A stretch of 64,000 bases of DNA from Arenibacterium halophilum. Lineage in GTDB: Bacteria > Pseudomonadota > Alphaproteobacteria > Rhodobacterales > Rhodobacteraceae. The DNA is taken from positions 620,001 through 684,000 of the forward strand of contig NZ_VCPC01000002.1 in assembly GCF_005938225.1 (NCBI RefSeq). Reading direction: 5' to 3'. The notes under the pieces were generated by a model. It was not told where the DNA came from. It made no database searches and worked only from the letters and a program-made list of their open reading frames with translations. A program made the position numbers and the translations under genes. This document shows, piece by piece, positions 25,711 to 33,194 of this stretch; the stretch's first letter is position 1, and the number at the start of each line of letters is the position of its first letter.

Positions 25711-26040
25711 TCAGGACTCTGCGTCTGTCTTGACGCTCATGGACGCGATCATCTGTTCGACGATGTTGCGATCGCGCTCCGTAAGTTCTTGGAGACTGCG
25801 ATGGATCGGTTCGATCTGCATCTCAGTCTTGTTTGGTTCCTTTGCCTCGCCGTTCAGGACGTCGATTCTGACGCCAAAATGCGCGGCCAGCTTGCGGACC
25901 AGTTCGAAGGAGGGATTCTTGCTGCGACCCTTCTCCAACTCCGAGACATGAGCTTTGGATACGCCCACCTTGTCAGCGACCTGCTGCAGAGACTCGCCTG
26001 ACTTTTGCCTCAGGCTGAACAACTGCTCCCCGATATCCAT
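25711..26040 (-). CDS. XRE family HTH regulator
   Basis: A 109-residue protein starting MDIGEQLFSLRQKSGESL, with a Cro/C1-type helix-turn-helix at residues 12-65 (LQQVADKVGVSKAHVSELEK is the core). The C-terminal 40 residues are helical and acidic and end in IVEQMIASMSVKT. The frame is open to 26163 but the start at 26040 has GGGAGAGCG before it and gives the standard domain. It precedes the ImmA-like gene with a 4-base gap. A perfect inverted repeat at 26089-26104, 49 bases upstream, is the likely operator. Its targets probably include the divergent ParB/methylase gene at 26175, now broken. Confidence 0.9.
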   Translation of the reverse strand: MDIGEQLFSLRQKSGESLQQVADKVGVSKAHVSELEKGRSKNPSFELVRKLAAHFGVRIDVLNGEAKEPNKTEMQIEPIHRSLQELTERDRNIVEQMIASMSVKTDAES

Positions 26041-26088
26041 GACGCTCTCCCGTTTGATATGGCTACCCCGCCTATACGCTCGAAATTG

Positions 26089-26104
26089 ACGATTGACCCA
26101 TCGT
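26089..26104. promoter_or_regulatory. Predicted XRE operator (inverted repeat)
   Basis: A perfect inverted repeat ACGAT-TGACCC-ATCGT lies in the divergent region between the XRE gene and the ParB-like gene. Two TTGAC sequences (26086 and 26093) overlap it and could be -35 elements of a rightward promoter. A cI/Cro-like repressor bound here would control both directions. This is inferred from symmetry and position only. Confidence 0.5.
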
Positions 26105-26174
26105 AAGTTGCGTTTAACGGGCGAGGCCGATGGGCCAATTCCGCGGCGAGCAGTAAAAAACAAGGAGCCACCAT

Positions 26175-26510
26175 ATGGCCCAGCAGAATATCGATTTGAT
26201 TTCCACGGGTGATCTGTCCGCCTGGGCGCGTGACGCGCGCACCCATTCGAAAAAGCAGGTCCGTTAGATTGCCGACAGTATCGAGACCTTCGGGTTCACC
26301 AATCCGGTGCTGATCGACGAGAGCCGCACCATCTTTGCGGATCATGGATGGGTTGCGGCCGCGCGCTTGCTGGGGATGGCCGAAGTGCCATGTCTTCGTC
26401 TTGATCATATGAGCGAGGCAGAAAAGCGTGCCTATGTGCTGGCCGACAACAAGCTGGCCTTGAACGCGGGGTGGGATGACGAACTTTTCGAGCATCGTGT
26501 CGAAGGTGCA
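26175..26510 (+). pseudogene. ParB-domain DNA methylase, 5' fragment with in-frame stop
   Basis: The ATG at 26175 follows AAGGAG and begins MAQQNIDLISTGDLSAW. It continues through the ParB N-terminal domain typical of phage-type DNA methylases: RTHSKKQVR, then a TAG at 26265 where related proteins have Gln, then IADSIETFGFTNPVLIDE, GWVAAARLLGMAEVPCLRL and KRAYVLADNKLALNAGWDDEL. Homology ends at about 26497-26510, where the inverted end of the decayed flavin oxidoreductase begins. The matching C-terminal part of such a methylase lies at 37921-38234, in the same orientation. The gene is therefore dead twice: by a CAG-to-TAG change and by an 11.4-kb insertion with loss of the middle. Confidence 0.8.
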
Positions 26511-26514
26511 GTTC

Positions 26515-27305
26515 TCGGCCATGCATGGCGAGGCTTTCGTAGCTGCCGCCGGAAATCTCGACCACCGCCACGGCGTCGGCGAGGTCGAAGCCTCCTTTCT
26601 GGAAATCGGCTGAATTCAGCTTCACCCCGACTCCGAAAGTGGACGCATCACGCGCACGGACCGCCCTAACGACCTCGGTCAGGACGCGGGCGCGATTCTC
26701 CAGTGAACCGCCCCACTGGTCGGTTCGACGGTTGGTGAGCGGCGAAAGGACCTGGCTCAGTAGGTAGCCATGCGCGGCATGGAGCTGCACACAGTCAAAC
26801 CAAGCCTGCTCGGCCCGTGCGGCGGTCACGGCGAACTGGTCGATGACCTTTCGGATATCTGCCTCGGTATTGCGCGCGGCTCGAAAAAGAGCGAGGAGTG
26901 CTTGCCCATGTCCACCCGCGCCGCGGAGGGCGCGATCGCCGTGGCATGGGTGGCGACAAAAACCTGGCGGCCGGGGTGGCTTATCTGCATCCACATCCAT
27001 GCGCCTTCGGCCTTGCCGGCCTCGGCCCACTCCCTGAAGGGTGCCACGGGTTGCTGCGCATCGAGGACCACGCCCCCGGGGCCGGTGACGGCGTCTGCCG
27101 CGACCATGACGTTCCCTGTGATGATGAGGCCAGCGCCGCCCGCGCCCCATGTCCTGTAGAGTTGTCGCAGCTGCGCTCCAGGCAGATGGGTCCCGTCGGC
27201 GAGATTCTCTTCCATCGCCACCTTGGCGATACGGTTCCGAATGATCTGCCCGCTTGGCAGAGCCAGCGGCGTTTCGAGGAGTGATGGTGACTGAGCGTCG
27301 AACAT
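26515..27305 (-). pseudogene. NADH:flavin oxidoreductase (old yellow enzyme family), broken
   Basis: The N-terminal part reads MFDAQSPSLLETPLALPSGQ, RNRIAKVAMEENLADG, AGGAGLIITGNVMV and GAWMWMQISHPGRQ in one frame to about 26826. The family continues in another frame with RKVIDQFAVTAARAEQAWFD, VQLHAAHGYLLSQVLSPLTN and LENRARVLTEVVRAV. A frameshift near 26840-26880 separates the two. The sequence ends abruptly at the junction with the ParB fragment, so the last third of the usual ~370-410 residues is missing. OYE enzymes reduce activated alkenes with FMN and NAD(P)H. The intact MerR-type promoter upstream suggests decay is recent. Confidence 0.85.
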
Positions 27306-27335
27306 TTTAGCGATCCTTGATTTGTGGTCGCTACG

Positions 27336-27367
27336 AATATCGGGCTTTAACCTAAGTTTAAGGTCAA
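27336..27367 (-). promoter_or_regulatory. MerR-type promoter of the OYE pseudogene
   Basis: On the minus strand TTGACC (27367-27362) and GATATT (27341-27336) are separated by 20 bases, the overlong spacer typical of MerR-activated promoters. An imperfect dyad ACCTTAAACTTAGGTT lies within the spacer. The divergent merR remnant begins at 27379, completing the classic layout. Confidence 0.65.
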
Positions 27368-27378
27368 GGGGGCCGACA

Positions 27379-27770
27379 ACGAAAATCGGGGAAATTGCCT
27401 AGGCGGCAGGCGTTACGACCTCCCGCATTCGCTTTTACGAGAAAAAGTGCATCATCGCGCCCGCCGATCGGGGCGAAAACGGATATTGGGACTACCCCGC
27501 TGAACTGGTCGACGTGCTGCGCTTCATCGAAAGGGCCCAGGAACTCGGCTTCTCGCTGAAGGAAAACGCCAGCATCGAGGTCGACGCGGGGACCACATCG
27601 TGTCGTGTGCAGACGCCCTGCCGATGCTCTCGGCGAAACTGGAGGCGATCACCGCGCTGATCGAAGAGGCAAAGGCGCGAAAGACGCGGATAGAAGCTCT
27701 CATGGCAGAGATGACAGCTGGAAAGCCTGAAGCTGCGGTGGCTCACCCCGCACGCCGCCGCCGCGCATGA
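27379..27770 (+). pseudogene. MerR family regulator, decayed
   Basis: The product would begin (T)KIGEIA, then stop (TAG at 27400), then AAGVTTSRIRFYEKKCIIAP, GYWDYPAELVDVLRFIERAQ and LGFSLKENASIEV, the DNA-binding and hinge part of a MerR protein. After about 27588 homology shifts frame and continues as DHIVSCADALPMLSAKLEAI and TALIEEAKARKTRIEALMAE to the stop at 27768. The start codon position holds ACG instead of ATG. Three lesions (start, stop, frameshift) show the gene is dead. It lies divergent from the OYE pseudogene, its probable target. Confidence 0.85.
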
Positions 27771-28010
27771 AATTGAGCTTGGGCTGTTTTCAACTGGACG
27801 CGTGAATAGTGTGCACGACCTCTCCCGCGATTCACGGTCAAGATCGGCCCATTGCGGACCTTCGAGATGATCGCGAAGAATGACCGCTCCCAGCCCGATT
27901 GAAGACATCTGCGCAGAGCCGCTTCCATCCTCCTAGAGGTTTCATGACTTTTTCGGGAACATCCACCCACTGGAAGGTTGTTGACTCCGTGTAACAGCAG
28001 GAGATCCCCG

Positions 28011-28835
28011 ATGGCCTACACCCGCTTTTTCCTCATGATCGCGACGTCGACCTTGTTGATGTTCGGGCTGATGTATCTGAACACCTACCTCGTCAGCCAT
28101 GTTTTCTGGTCCGAAACGCGGGCCTACATGGCACTGGTCATGGGCGCGGTCATGGCCTTCGTCATGCTGGCCTTCATGCTCGGCATGTATAAGAACCGCA
28201 CCGCCAATATCGCGATCTTCGCCGGGTCCATCCTCGTGTTCGCCGGGGCGCTGTGGCTCGTGCGCAGCCAGATTACGGTTCAGGACCGCTCCTACATGAG
28301 TGCCATGATCCCGCACCATTCGATTGCGATCATGACCTCCTCCCGCGCCAATCTGACCGATCCGCGGGTTCAGGAACTGGCGGACAGCATCATCTACGCG
28401 CAGGACAAGGAGATCGCCGAGATGCGCTACCTGCTCGGCGACATCACGTCCAATGGCGAAGCGCAGCCGGGGCCTGCTGCGCCCGCGCCGGAGTTGAAAG
28501 ACGCAGCCGAGGCGCTCTCGACCGAGGTCGTCAAGACTATCGACCCGGAGTTCCTGACGGAAGACGACATCGCGAAGGCCTTCCCCGATGGCGCCGCCTG
28601 CCGCTTTTCCTACACCGAGACCAGTCCGCCGGTGCTCGTGACCGGCAACGACGGCGCGCTGATCCGGATCAGCGGCGACCTTGTCCGGCTTGAGGCCGAC
28701 GGCGACGGATTTGCCGCCGACCCGCTGTCGGCGCAGGTCAACCAGACGGACGACGGCGATCTGCACGACCTGATTGTGACTGCCGGTCCTGACTACACCG
28801 CCGGGTTCCGCGGCCAGTTCACCTGCGCGAACTGA
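28011..28835 (+). CDS. Membrane-anchored DUF305 protein
   Basis: A 274-residue protein starting MAYTRFFLMIATSTLL, preceded by GCAGGAG. Three transmembrane helices occupy the first 90 residues. They are followed by the DUF305-like segment SYMSAMIPHHSIAIMTSSRA with paired His residues, and RVQELADSIIYAQDKEIAEM. The C-terminal half (from about residue 165) is a separate beta-rich domain of unknown type. DUF305 proteins occur in copper and silver resistance clusters and the MxxHH pattern suggests metal binding. It is the first gene of the rightward part of the copper cluster, followed by the glutaredoxin-MauE fusion after 10 bases. Confidence 0.85.
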   Translation: MAYTRFFLMIATSTLLMFGLMYLNTYLVSHVFWSETRAYMALVMGAVMAFVMLAFMLGMYKNRTANIAIFAGSILVFAGALWLVRSQITVQDRSYMSAMIPHHSIAIMTSSRANLTDPRVQELADSIIYAQDKEIAEMRYLLGDITSNGEAQPGPAAPAPELKDAAEALSTEVVKTIDPEFLTEDDIAKAFPDGAACRFSYTETSPPVLVTGNDGALIRISGDLVRLEADGDGFAADPLSAQVNQTDDGDLHDLIVTAGPDYTAGFRGQFTCAN

Positions 28836-28845
28836 GGAGATCGAC

Positions 28846-29607
28846 ATGCCCAAGGACACCAAGCAGACCGCCGCCCTCTACCGCATGGTCATGCCCGAGC
28901 ACACCTGCCCCTATGGCCTGAAGTCGAAGCATCTGCTCGAAACTCACGGCTACGAGGTGGAAGACCACCACCTCAAGACCCGGGAAGAAACCGACGCCTT
29001 CATGCGCGAGCATGATGTGAAGACGACTCCGCAAACCTTCATCGACGGCGAGCGGATCGGAGGCCACGACGACTTGCGCATCTTCCTCGGGATCGACCCG
29101 CCGAAGGAGGAACAGAGCGACACAAGTTACCGGCCCGTCATCGCGATCTTCACGGTGTGCGCGCTGCTGGCCCTGGGGCTGGCCTGGCACCAGTATGGCA
29201 CCTTCCTGACCTGGCAGAGCTGCATCTGGTTCATCTCGCTGTCTATGACGGTTCTGGCGATCCAGAAGTTGCAGGATGTCGAGCAGTTCTCGACCATGTT
29301 CCTCAACTACGACCTGCTGGCGAAACGATGGGTGCCCTACGGCAAAATCTATCCCTACGGTGAGGCGCTGGCCGGCATCCTGATGACAGCTGGGATCCTG
29401 CCGTGGATATCGGCCCCGGTGGCGCTCGTCATCGGGACGATCGGCGCGGTGAGCGTGTTCAAGGCGGTCTACATCGACAAGCGCGAACTCAAGTGTGCCT
29501 GCGTAGGCGGGGACTCGAATGTGCCGCTTGGGTTCATCTCGCTGACCGAGAACCTGATGATGATGCTCATGGGGATCTGGATGGGCATCGTGGCTTTCGC
29601 GGGATGA
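28846..29607 (+). CDS. Glutaredoxin-MauE/DoxX-like membrane fusion protein
   Basis: A 253-residue protein. Residues 1-85 form a glutaredoxin-like domain, with PEHTCPYGLKSKHLLETHGY and the cis-Pro region VKTTPQTFIDGERIGGHDDL. Its active site is CPYG, with one Cys in place of the usual CPYC pair, so a monothiol mechanism is likely. Four transmembrane helices follow (from about residue 95), with PYGKIYPYGEALAGILMTA typical of MauE-type proteins, and an acidic Cys pair KCACVGGDSNVPLGF near residue 220. MauE-like proteins feed reducing power to periplasmic redox proteins. Here the fusion may reduce thiols or metals in the copper cluster (inference). Unknown substrate. Confidence 0.85.
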   Translation: MPKDTKQTAALYRMVMPEHTCPYGLKSKHLLETHGYEVEDHHLKTREETDAFMREHDVKTTPQTFIDGERIGGHDDLRIFLGIDPPKEEQSDTSYRPVIAIFTVCALLALGLAWHQYGTFLTWQSCIWFISLSMTVLAIQKLQDVEQFSTMFLNYDLLAKRWVPYGKIYPYGEALAGILMTAGILPWISAPVALVIGTIGAVSVFKAVYIDKRELKCACVGGDSNVPLGFISLTENLMMMLMGIWMGIVAFAG

Positions 29608-29685
29608 ACGGAAGTGTGATGGGCCGCCAGCGTTGACCTTTCACAGCGCATCGCGTCATACTCTGGCAACTCATCCGGAGGTTCT

Positions 29686-30003
29686 GTGCGGCATATCCTC
29701 GTCATTATCGCGTTGATCGTCACCGCCTGGGCGTTTCTGCCCGGCGCTGCGCAAGCGCACGAGATGTCATATGCCGAGTTGGAGGGCGACTGTGCCGACT
29801 GCCCTGGCATGGACGAGACTGGCGGGCACGCATCAGGCGTCGCCTGTCATCACGCCGCGGGCTGTGGTCCGGCACTCTACACACTGCCTGTCTTTGTGTC
29901 GCTTGCCGTGGAACCGGTGATCTTCCGCAGCACGCGCCTTCACGACACGATCGTCCTGCGATCGGTTTCCCTCTCCCGGGACCTGCCGCCCCCACGAGCC
30001 TGA
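29686..30003 (+). CDS. Small exported Cys/His-rich protein
   Basis: A 105-residue protein, probable GTG start after CGGAGG. A signal peptide (HILVIIALIVTAWAFLPGAAQA) is followed by the ligand-rich stretch HEMSYAELEGDCADCPGMDE and HASGVACHHAAGCGPAL, holding five cysteines and several histidines. The C-terminal part is hydrophobic and Arg-rich. Proteins of this size and composition next to multicopper oxidases are often metal-binding, and a similar His/Met-rich exported protein lies at 36232. No family is recognised, and a GTG start with a 4-base ribosome spacing is not strong, so the exact N-terminus is uncertain. Confidence 0.65.
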   Translation: MRHILVIIALIVTAWAFLPGAAQAHEMSYAELEGDCADCPGMDETGGHASGVACHHAAGCGPALYTLPVFVSLAVEPVIFRSTRLHDTIVLRSVSLSRDLPPPRA

Positions 30004-30088
30004 CTGCTTCGGAGCCGCGACTGCGACAGTGATCGCAGTTTACCGATATGCTGGGCCTTTTTGGCCAAGCCAGTCAGGATCATGACCA

Positions 30089-30517
30089 ATGAACAAGATT
30101 TTGCCCGCCGCCTTGGCCGCAGTCGCTATTGCTGGCGGAGCGTATTACCTCGCCCGACCTAGTGCCCTTGAACCAAGCGCCCAGCCAGCTCAAGGCGAAC
30201 CGCTCGTCTCGATCACTGTGCCCGAGGCGCTGTCTTCCGATGCCATGATAGGCAAGCGGGCCTTCGACGCGACCTGCGCCGCCTGCCACGGGGCCAACGC
30301 AAGCGGCAAGATGGGCTTCGGTCCGCCACTCGTGCACAAGATCTACGAACCGAACCACCATGCTGATATGGCCTTCGTGATGGCGGTGCAGAACGGGGTT
30401 CGCGCCCATCACTGGCCCTTCGGCGATATGCCCGCACAATCAGGGCTGACACAGGCCGATGTCGGCGCGATCATCACCTATGTCCGCGAGTTGCAACAGG
30501 CCAATGGGATTGAATGA
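30089..30517 (+). CDS. c-type cytochrome, membrane-anchored or exported
   Basis: A 142-residue monohaem cytochrome c. The N-terminal hydrophobic segment KILPAALAAVAIAGGAYYLA serves as signal or anchor. The haem motif is CAACH (Cys63, Cys66, His67) in FDATCAACHGANASGKMGFG, and the C-terminal QSGLTQADVGAIITYVRELQ contains the usual helix. Met residues in the loop (DMAFVMAVQNG, GDMPAQSG) could supply the axial ligand. It lies upstream of the multicopper oxidase gene, whose start follows its stop by one base, so it probably passes electrons to or from that enzyme. Confidence 0.9.
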   Translation: MNKILPAALAAVAIAGGAYYLARPSALEPSAQPAQGEPLVSITVPEALSSDAMIGKRAFDATCAACHGANASGKMGFGPPLVHKIYEPNHHADMAFVMAVQNGVRAHHWPFGDMPAQSGLTQADVGAIITYVRELQQANGIE

Positions 30518-30518
30518 C

Positions 30519-31910
30519 ATGTTCTTACGCATGACAAGACGCGCCTTCTGCGGCGCTATGGCGGGGACGGCAGGCTTGGCGACCCTTCCAGTTCGGGCGG
30601 CGGCACCAGAGACCCTGACAGCCCGCGTCGCCACTGCTCAGATCGCCCCGCCGAAATACGCTGCGACCAAGGTCTGGACCTATGACGGCGCTTTGCCCGG
30701 TCCGGTGCTGCGTGTGCCTCAGGGCGGGCGTGTGACCCGCCGCCTGGTAAACGACTTGCCGGTATCAACGACAATCCATTGGCATGGCATTCGCATCGAC
30801 AATGCAATGGACGGCGTTGCGGGACTCACCCAGGATGCCGTGCCGCCCGGAGGGACATTCGACTACGACTTTTCGGTACCCGATGCGGGCACGTATTGGT
30901 ACCACGCTCATACCAACTCGATGGAACAGGTGGCCCGAGGGCTGGCCGGGGCGCTTATCGTAGAGGAGTCCACCCCGCCTGACGTGGATCGGGACGAGGT
31001 GATCCTGTTCGACGACTGGCTACTGAACCCCGAAGATGCCCAGCTCATTGAGCCGATGCGCCACCCCATGCACCTTAGCCACGCGGGCCGTATCGGCAAC
31101 CTGCTGGGGGCCAACGGCACCTATGATCCCGTCCTGGAGACACGTCCCAACGAACGGTTGCGCCTGCGGCTGATCAACGGGGCCAATGCGCGGATCTTCG
31201 TTTTGCGGCTGCACGGGATGCAAGGCTGGATGGTTGCGCTGGACGGAATGCCGTTGGCCAAGCCCGAACCGGTCAGCGGCGACATGGTTCTTGCACCGGC
31301 GCAAAGGATCGACCTGATTGTCGATGTGACCGCGAGCGACGGAAAGGAGGCCGCGTTGCTGCACCCCGCCGGCGACGACAGCTGGGAAGTGCTGGTACGA
31401 ATGCCCGTCACGGGCGCCGCCAGTACCGATGCGCGCGACGCGCCCGCCGCGTTGCCGCCCAACCCACGCATGGACCTGCCTCAACTCGACAGCGCCCAGC
31501 GGCTGACGATGGCAATGCAGGGCGGAGCAATGTCAGGCATGGCGTCGGCCCGATTTGAAGGCCGAGACACCAACTTCCGCGAGTTGGCGGGGCGCGGGCA
31601 GTTCTGGGCTTTGTCAGGGCAAAGCGGAATGAGCGACACACCCTTTGCCAGCCTGTCCCTTGGTGAAACTGTTCATCTCACGTTGATGAATGACACCGCT
31701 TTTCCGCACGCCATGCATCTGCACGGAATGCACTTTCGTCAGGTTTACAGCGATGGCACATTCGGCCCGATGCGCGACACGATCCTCAGCCAGCCGAATG
31801 ACCCGCTGGAAATCGCCTTTGTCGCTGATAATCCCGGCAAGTGGCTGTTCCACTGTCACATGCTCGCCCATGCGGCGTCCGGCATGACAACCTGGATCAA
31901 TGTAAGCTGA
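30519..31910 (+). CDS. Multicopper oxidase with Tat signal
   Basis: A 463-residue periplasmic multicopper oxidase. The N-terminus has a twin-arginine signal, MTRRAFCGAMAGTAGLA. The copper-binding blocks are all present: IHWHGIRI near residue 86, YWYHAHTNSMEQ near 126, PHAMHLHGMHF near 396 and the type 1/3 site WLFHCHMLAHAASGM near 443. It resembles the CueO/CopA-like group that oxidises Cu(I) to less toxic Cu(II). Its start lies one base after the stop of the cytochrome c gene. A second in-frame start at 30531 begins exactly at the Tat motif. It is followed by a cytochrome c' gene. Confidence 0.94.
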   Translation: MFLRMTRRAFCGAMAGTAGLATLPVRAAAPETLTARVATAQIAPPKYAATKVWTYDGALPGPVLRVPQGGRVTRRLVNDLPVSTTIHWHGIRIDNAMDGVAGLTQDAVPPGGTFDYDFSVPDAGTYWYHAHTNSMEQVARGLAGALIVEESTPPDVDRDEVILFDDWLLNPEDAQLIEPMRHPMHLSHAGRIGNLLGANGTYDPVLETRPNERLRLRLINGANARIFVLRLHGMQGWMVALDGMPLAKPEPVSGDMVLAPAQRIDLIVDVTASDGKEAALLHPAGDDSWEVLVRMPVTGAASTDARDAPAALPPNPRMDLPQLDSAQRLTMAMQGGAMSGMASARFEGRDTNFRELAGRGQFWALSGQSGMSDTPFASLSLGETVHLTLMNDTAFPHAMHLHGMHFRQVYSDGTFGPMRDTILSQPNDPLEIAFVADNPGKWLFHCHMLAHAASGMTTWINVS

Positions 31911-31928
31911 CCCCCCCAACAGGACGGA

Positions 31929-32369
31929 ATGAACATGAAAAAATACATCGCCATCGCTCTTATCGCTGCCGGAACCGCGGCCTTTGCCCATAGTGGCGTG
32001 AAGGACCCTGATGTGATGAACCGCATGATGGGCATGTCGGAGCTGGCCAAGCAGATGAAGGCCATCGGCAGCATGGCCAAAGGTCAGACCACTTTCGACC
32101 CGGAGGCCCTTAACGCAGCGTTGGGCAAGATCTCCGAGGAGGCGGGCTATATCCCGTCACTCTTCGAAAACAAGGCGCTCGATCCGAAATCCGAGGCCCT
32201 GCCGGTGATCTGGGACAACTTCGACACATTCACGGCGCGCGCGACGGACCTCGAAGAGATTTCGGGCGGGCTGGTCGGCACCATCCAGACTTCGACCGAC
32301 CTCGGACCGGCGATGCAGCAGATCGGGAAAGCCTGCAGTGCGTGCCACGCGGACTTCCGCGCGAAATGA
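31929..32369 (+). CDS. Cytochrome c' (exported)
   Basis: A 146-residue protein with a signal peptide (MKKYIAIALIAAGTAAFA) and a C-terminal haem site CSACHADFRAK (Cys136, Cys139, His140), the arrangement of class II cytochromes c'. The rest is helical with many Met residues near the N-terminus (VMNRMMGMSELAKQM), as in cytochromes c' and related four-helix bundles. These proteins bind NO or act in redox balance; some are periplasmic metal-stress proteins. Ribosome site GGACGGA precedes the ATG. Its stop overlaps the next gene start (ATGA), so the two are co-translated. Confidence 0.92.
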   Translation: MNMKKYIAIALIAAGTAAFAHSGVKDPDVMNRMMGMSELAKQMKAIGSMAKGQTTFDPEALNAALGKISEEAGYIPSLFENKALDPKSEALPVIWDNFDTFTARATDLEEISGGLVGTIQTSTDLGPAMQQIGKACSACHADFRAK

Positions 32370-32794
32370 GGCTGGTGACAGCTCTGTTCGCCTGCGCTGC
32401 AACGGTGGCGCAGGCTGAACACCGGCTTACGGATCGAGATATTGACGCCGGTGCCGCTCTCTATGCCGAGGCTTGCGCGTCCTGTCATGGTGCCGATCTC
32501 GAAGGTCAGCCCGACTGGCGCACGCCCGGAGAGGACGGCATCCTGCCCGCACCTCCGCATGATGTGACCGGCCACACCTGGCACCACGACACGCCGCTCC
32601 TTCTGGAATACACGCTGAAGGGTGGCCAGGCCGCGATGGAGGCCCGGGGTGTCACAGGGTTCAAGAGCGGGATGCCTGCCTTCGAGGGGACGCTAACCGA
32701 AGACGAGGCGCTCGATATCCTCGCCTTCATCCGGTCGACCTGGCCCGAGCGGGCGCAGGAGGTGCAGAGCCAGCAAACACATGCGTCGCAATGA
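32366..32794 (+). CDS. Exported monohaem cytochrome c
   Basis: A 142-residue cytochrome with a signal sequence (RLVTALFACAATVAQA) and an N-terminal haem motif CASCHG (Cys37, Cys40, His41) in LYAEACASCHGADLEGQPDW. Further on are PPHDVTGHTWHHD and a C-terminal helix LTEDEALDILAFIRSTWPE, the usual c-type cytochrome pattern with a Met or His axial ligand in the loop GFKSGMPAFEG. The start overlaps the cytochrome c' stop. It is the last gene before a hairpin that ends the rightward copper transcript. Confidence 0.9.
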   Translation: MRLVTALFACAATVAQAEHRLTDRDIDAGAALYAEACASCHGADLEGQPDWRTPGEDGILPAPPHDVTGHTWHHDTPLLLEYTLKGGQAAMEARGVTGFKSGMPAFEGTLTEDEALDILAFIRSTWPERAQEVQSQQTHASQ

Positions 32795-32818
32795 GGGGCT
32801 ACAACGACGCAGCCCCTC
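32793..32818. terminator. Hairpin between convergent copper operons
   Basis: An inverted repeat GAGGGGCT/AGCCCCTC (8 bp, 10-base loop) spans the end of the cytochrome c gene and the gap to the convergent CusF-like gene. There is no T tract, so termination may be weak or Rho-assisted. Confidence 0.5.
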
Positions 32819-32827
32819 TGATATGTC

Positions 32828-33133
32828 TCATTCGCTCATGATCTCGGTCACGGTCAGCTTGCCTTTCACGCGATCGGCCGTGAACTCGACCTCCTGACCT
32901 TCGGACAGGCCTTCGAGCATCGCGGGGTCGGCGACTTCGAAGACCATTGTCATTGCGTCCATCTCGAGGTTGGCCAGCGGGCCGTGGTCAATGGTCAGGC
33001 GGTTCCACTGGGTGTCGATCTTGGTAATCGTGCCCATGCTCATCTCCATGTCGCCGTGATCGCCGGAATGGGTGCCCTCTGCGACGGCGGTGGTGGCGAA
33101 GAGAGCGAAAGCAAGGGTCATCAGGGTTTTCAT
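32828..33133 (-). CDS. CusF-like periplasmic copper-binding protein
   Basis: A 101-residue protein with a signal peptide (MKTLMTLAFALFATTAVA) and the small beta-barrel of the CusF/CopC-like copper chaperones. Copper ligands are suggested by SGDHGDMEMSMG near residue 25 and DAMTMVFEVADP near residue 58. The fold region KGKLTVTEIMSE ends the chain. CusF hands Cu(I) or Ag(I) to an RND export system; here the partner is more likely the TolC-like channel and multicopper oxidase nearby, since no RND pump genes are present. The start ATG at 33133 follows AAAGGA. The frame continues upstream but without signal-like sequence. Confidence 0.85.
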   Translation of the reverse strand: MKTLMTLAFALFATTAVAEGTHSGDHGDMEMSMGTITKIDTQWNRLTIDHGPLANLEMDAMTMVFEVADPAMLEGLSEGQEVEFTADRVKGKLTVTEIMSE

Positions 33134-33194
33134 ACGGGGTGTCCTTTCAAGACAAGAGTGGACGCGACCGGACAGGCCGGGCGCCGGGGGGAAA

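Noticed and set aside
27961-28010. MerR/CueR-like operator (TTGACTCCGT and CTGGAAGGTTG) before the DUF305 gene
   Set aside because: No -10 element at a usable distance and only half of the expected dyad; the GGAG is the ribosome site.
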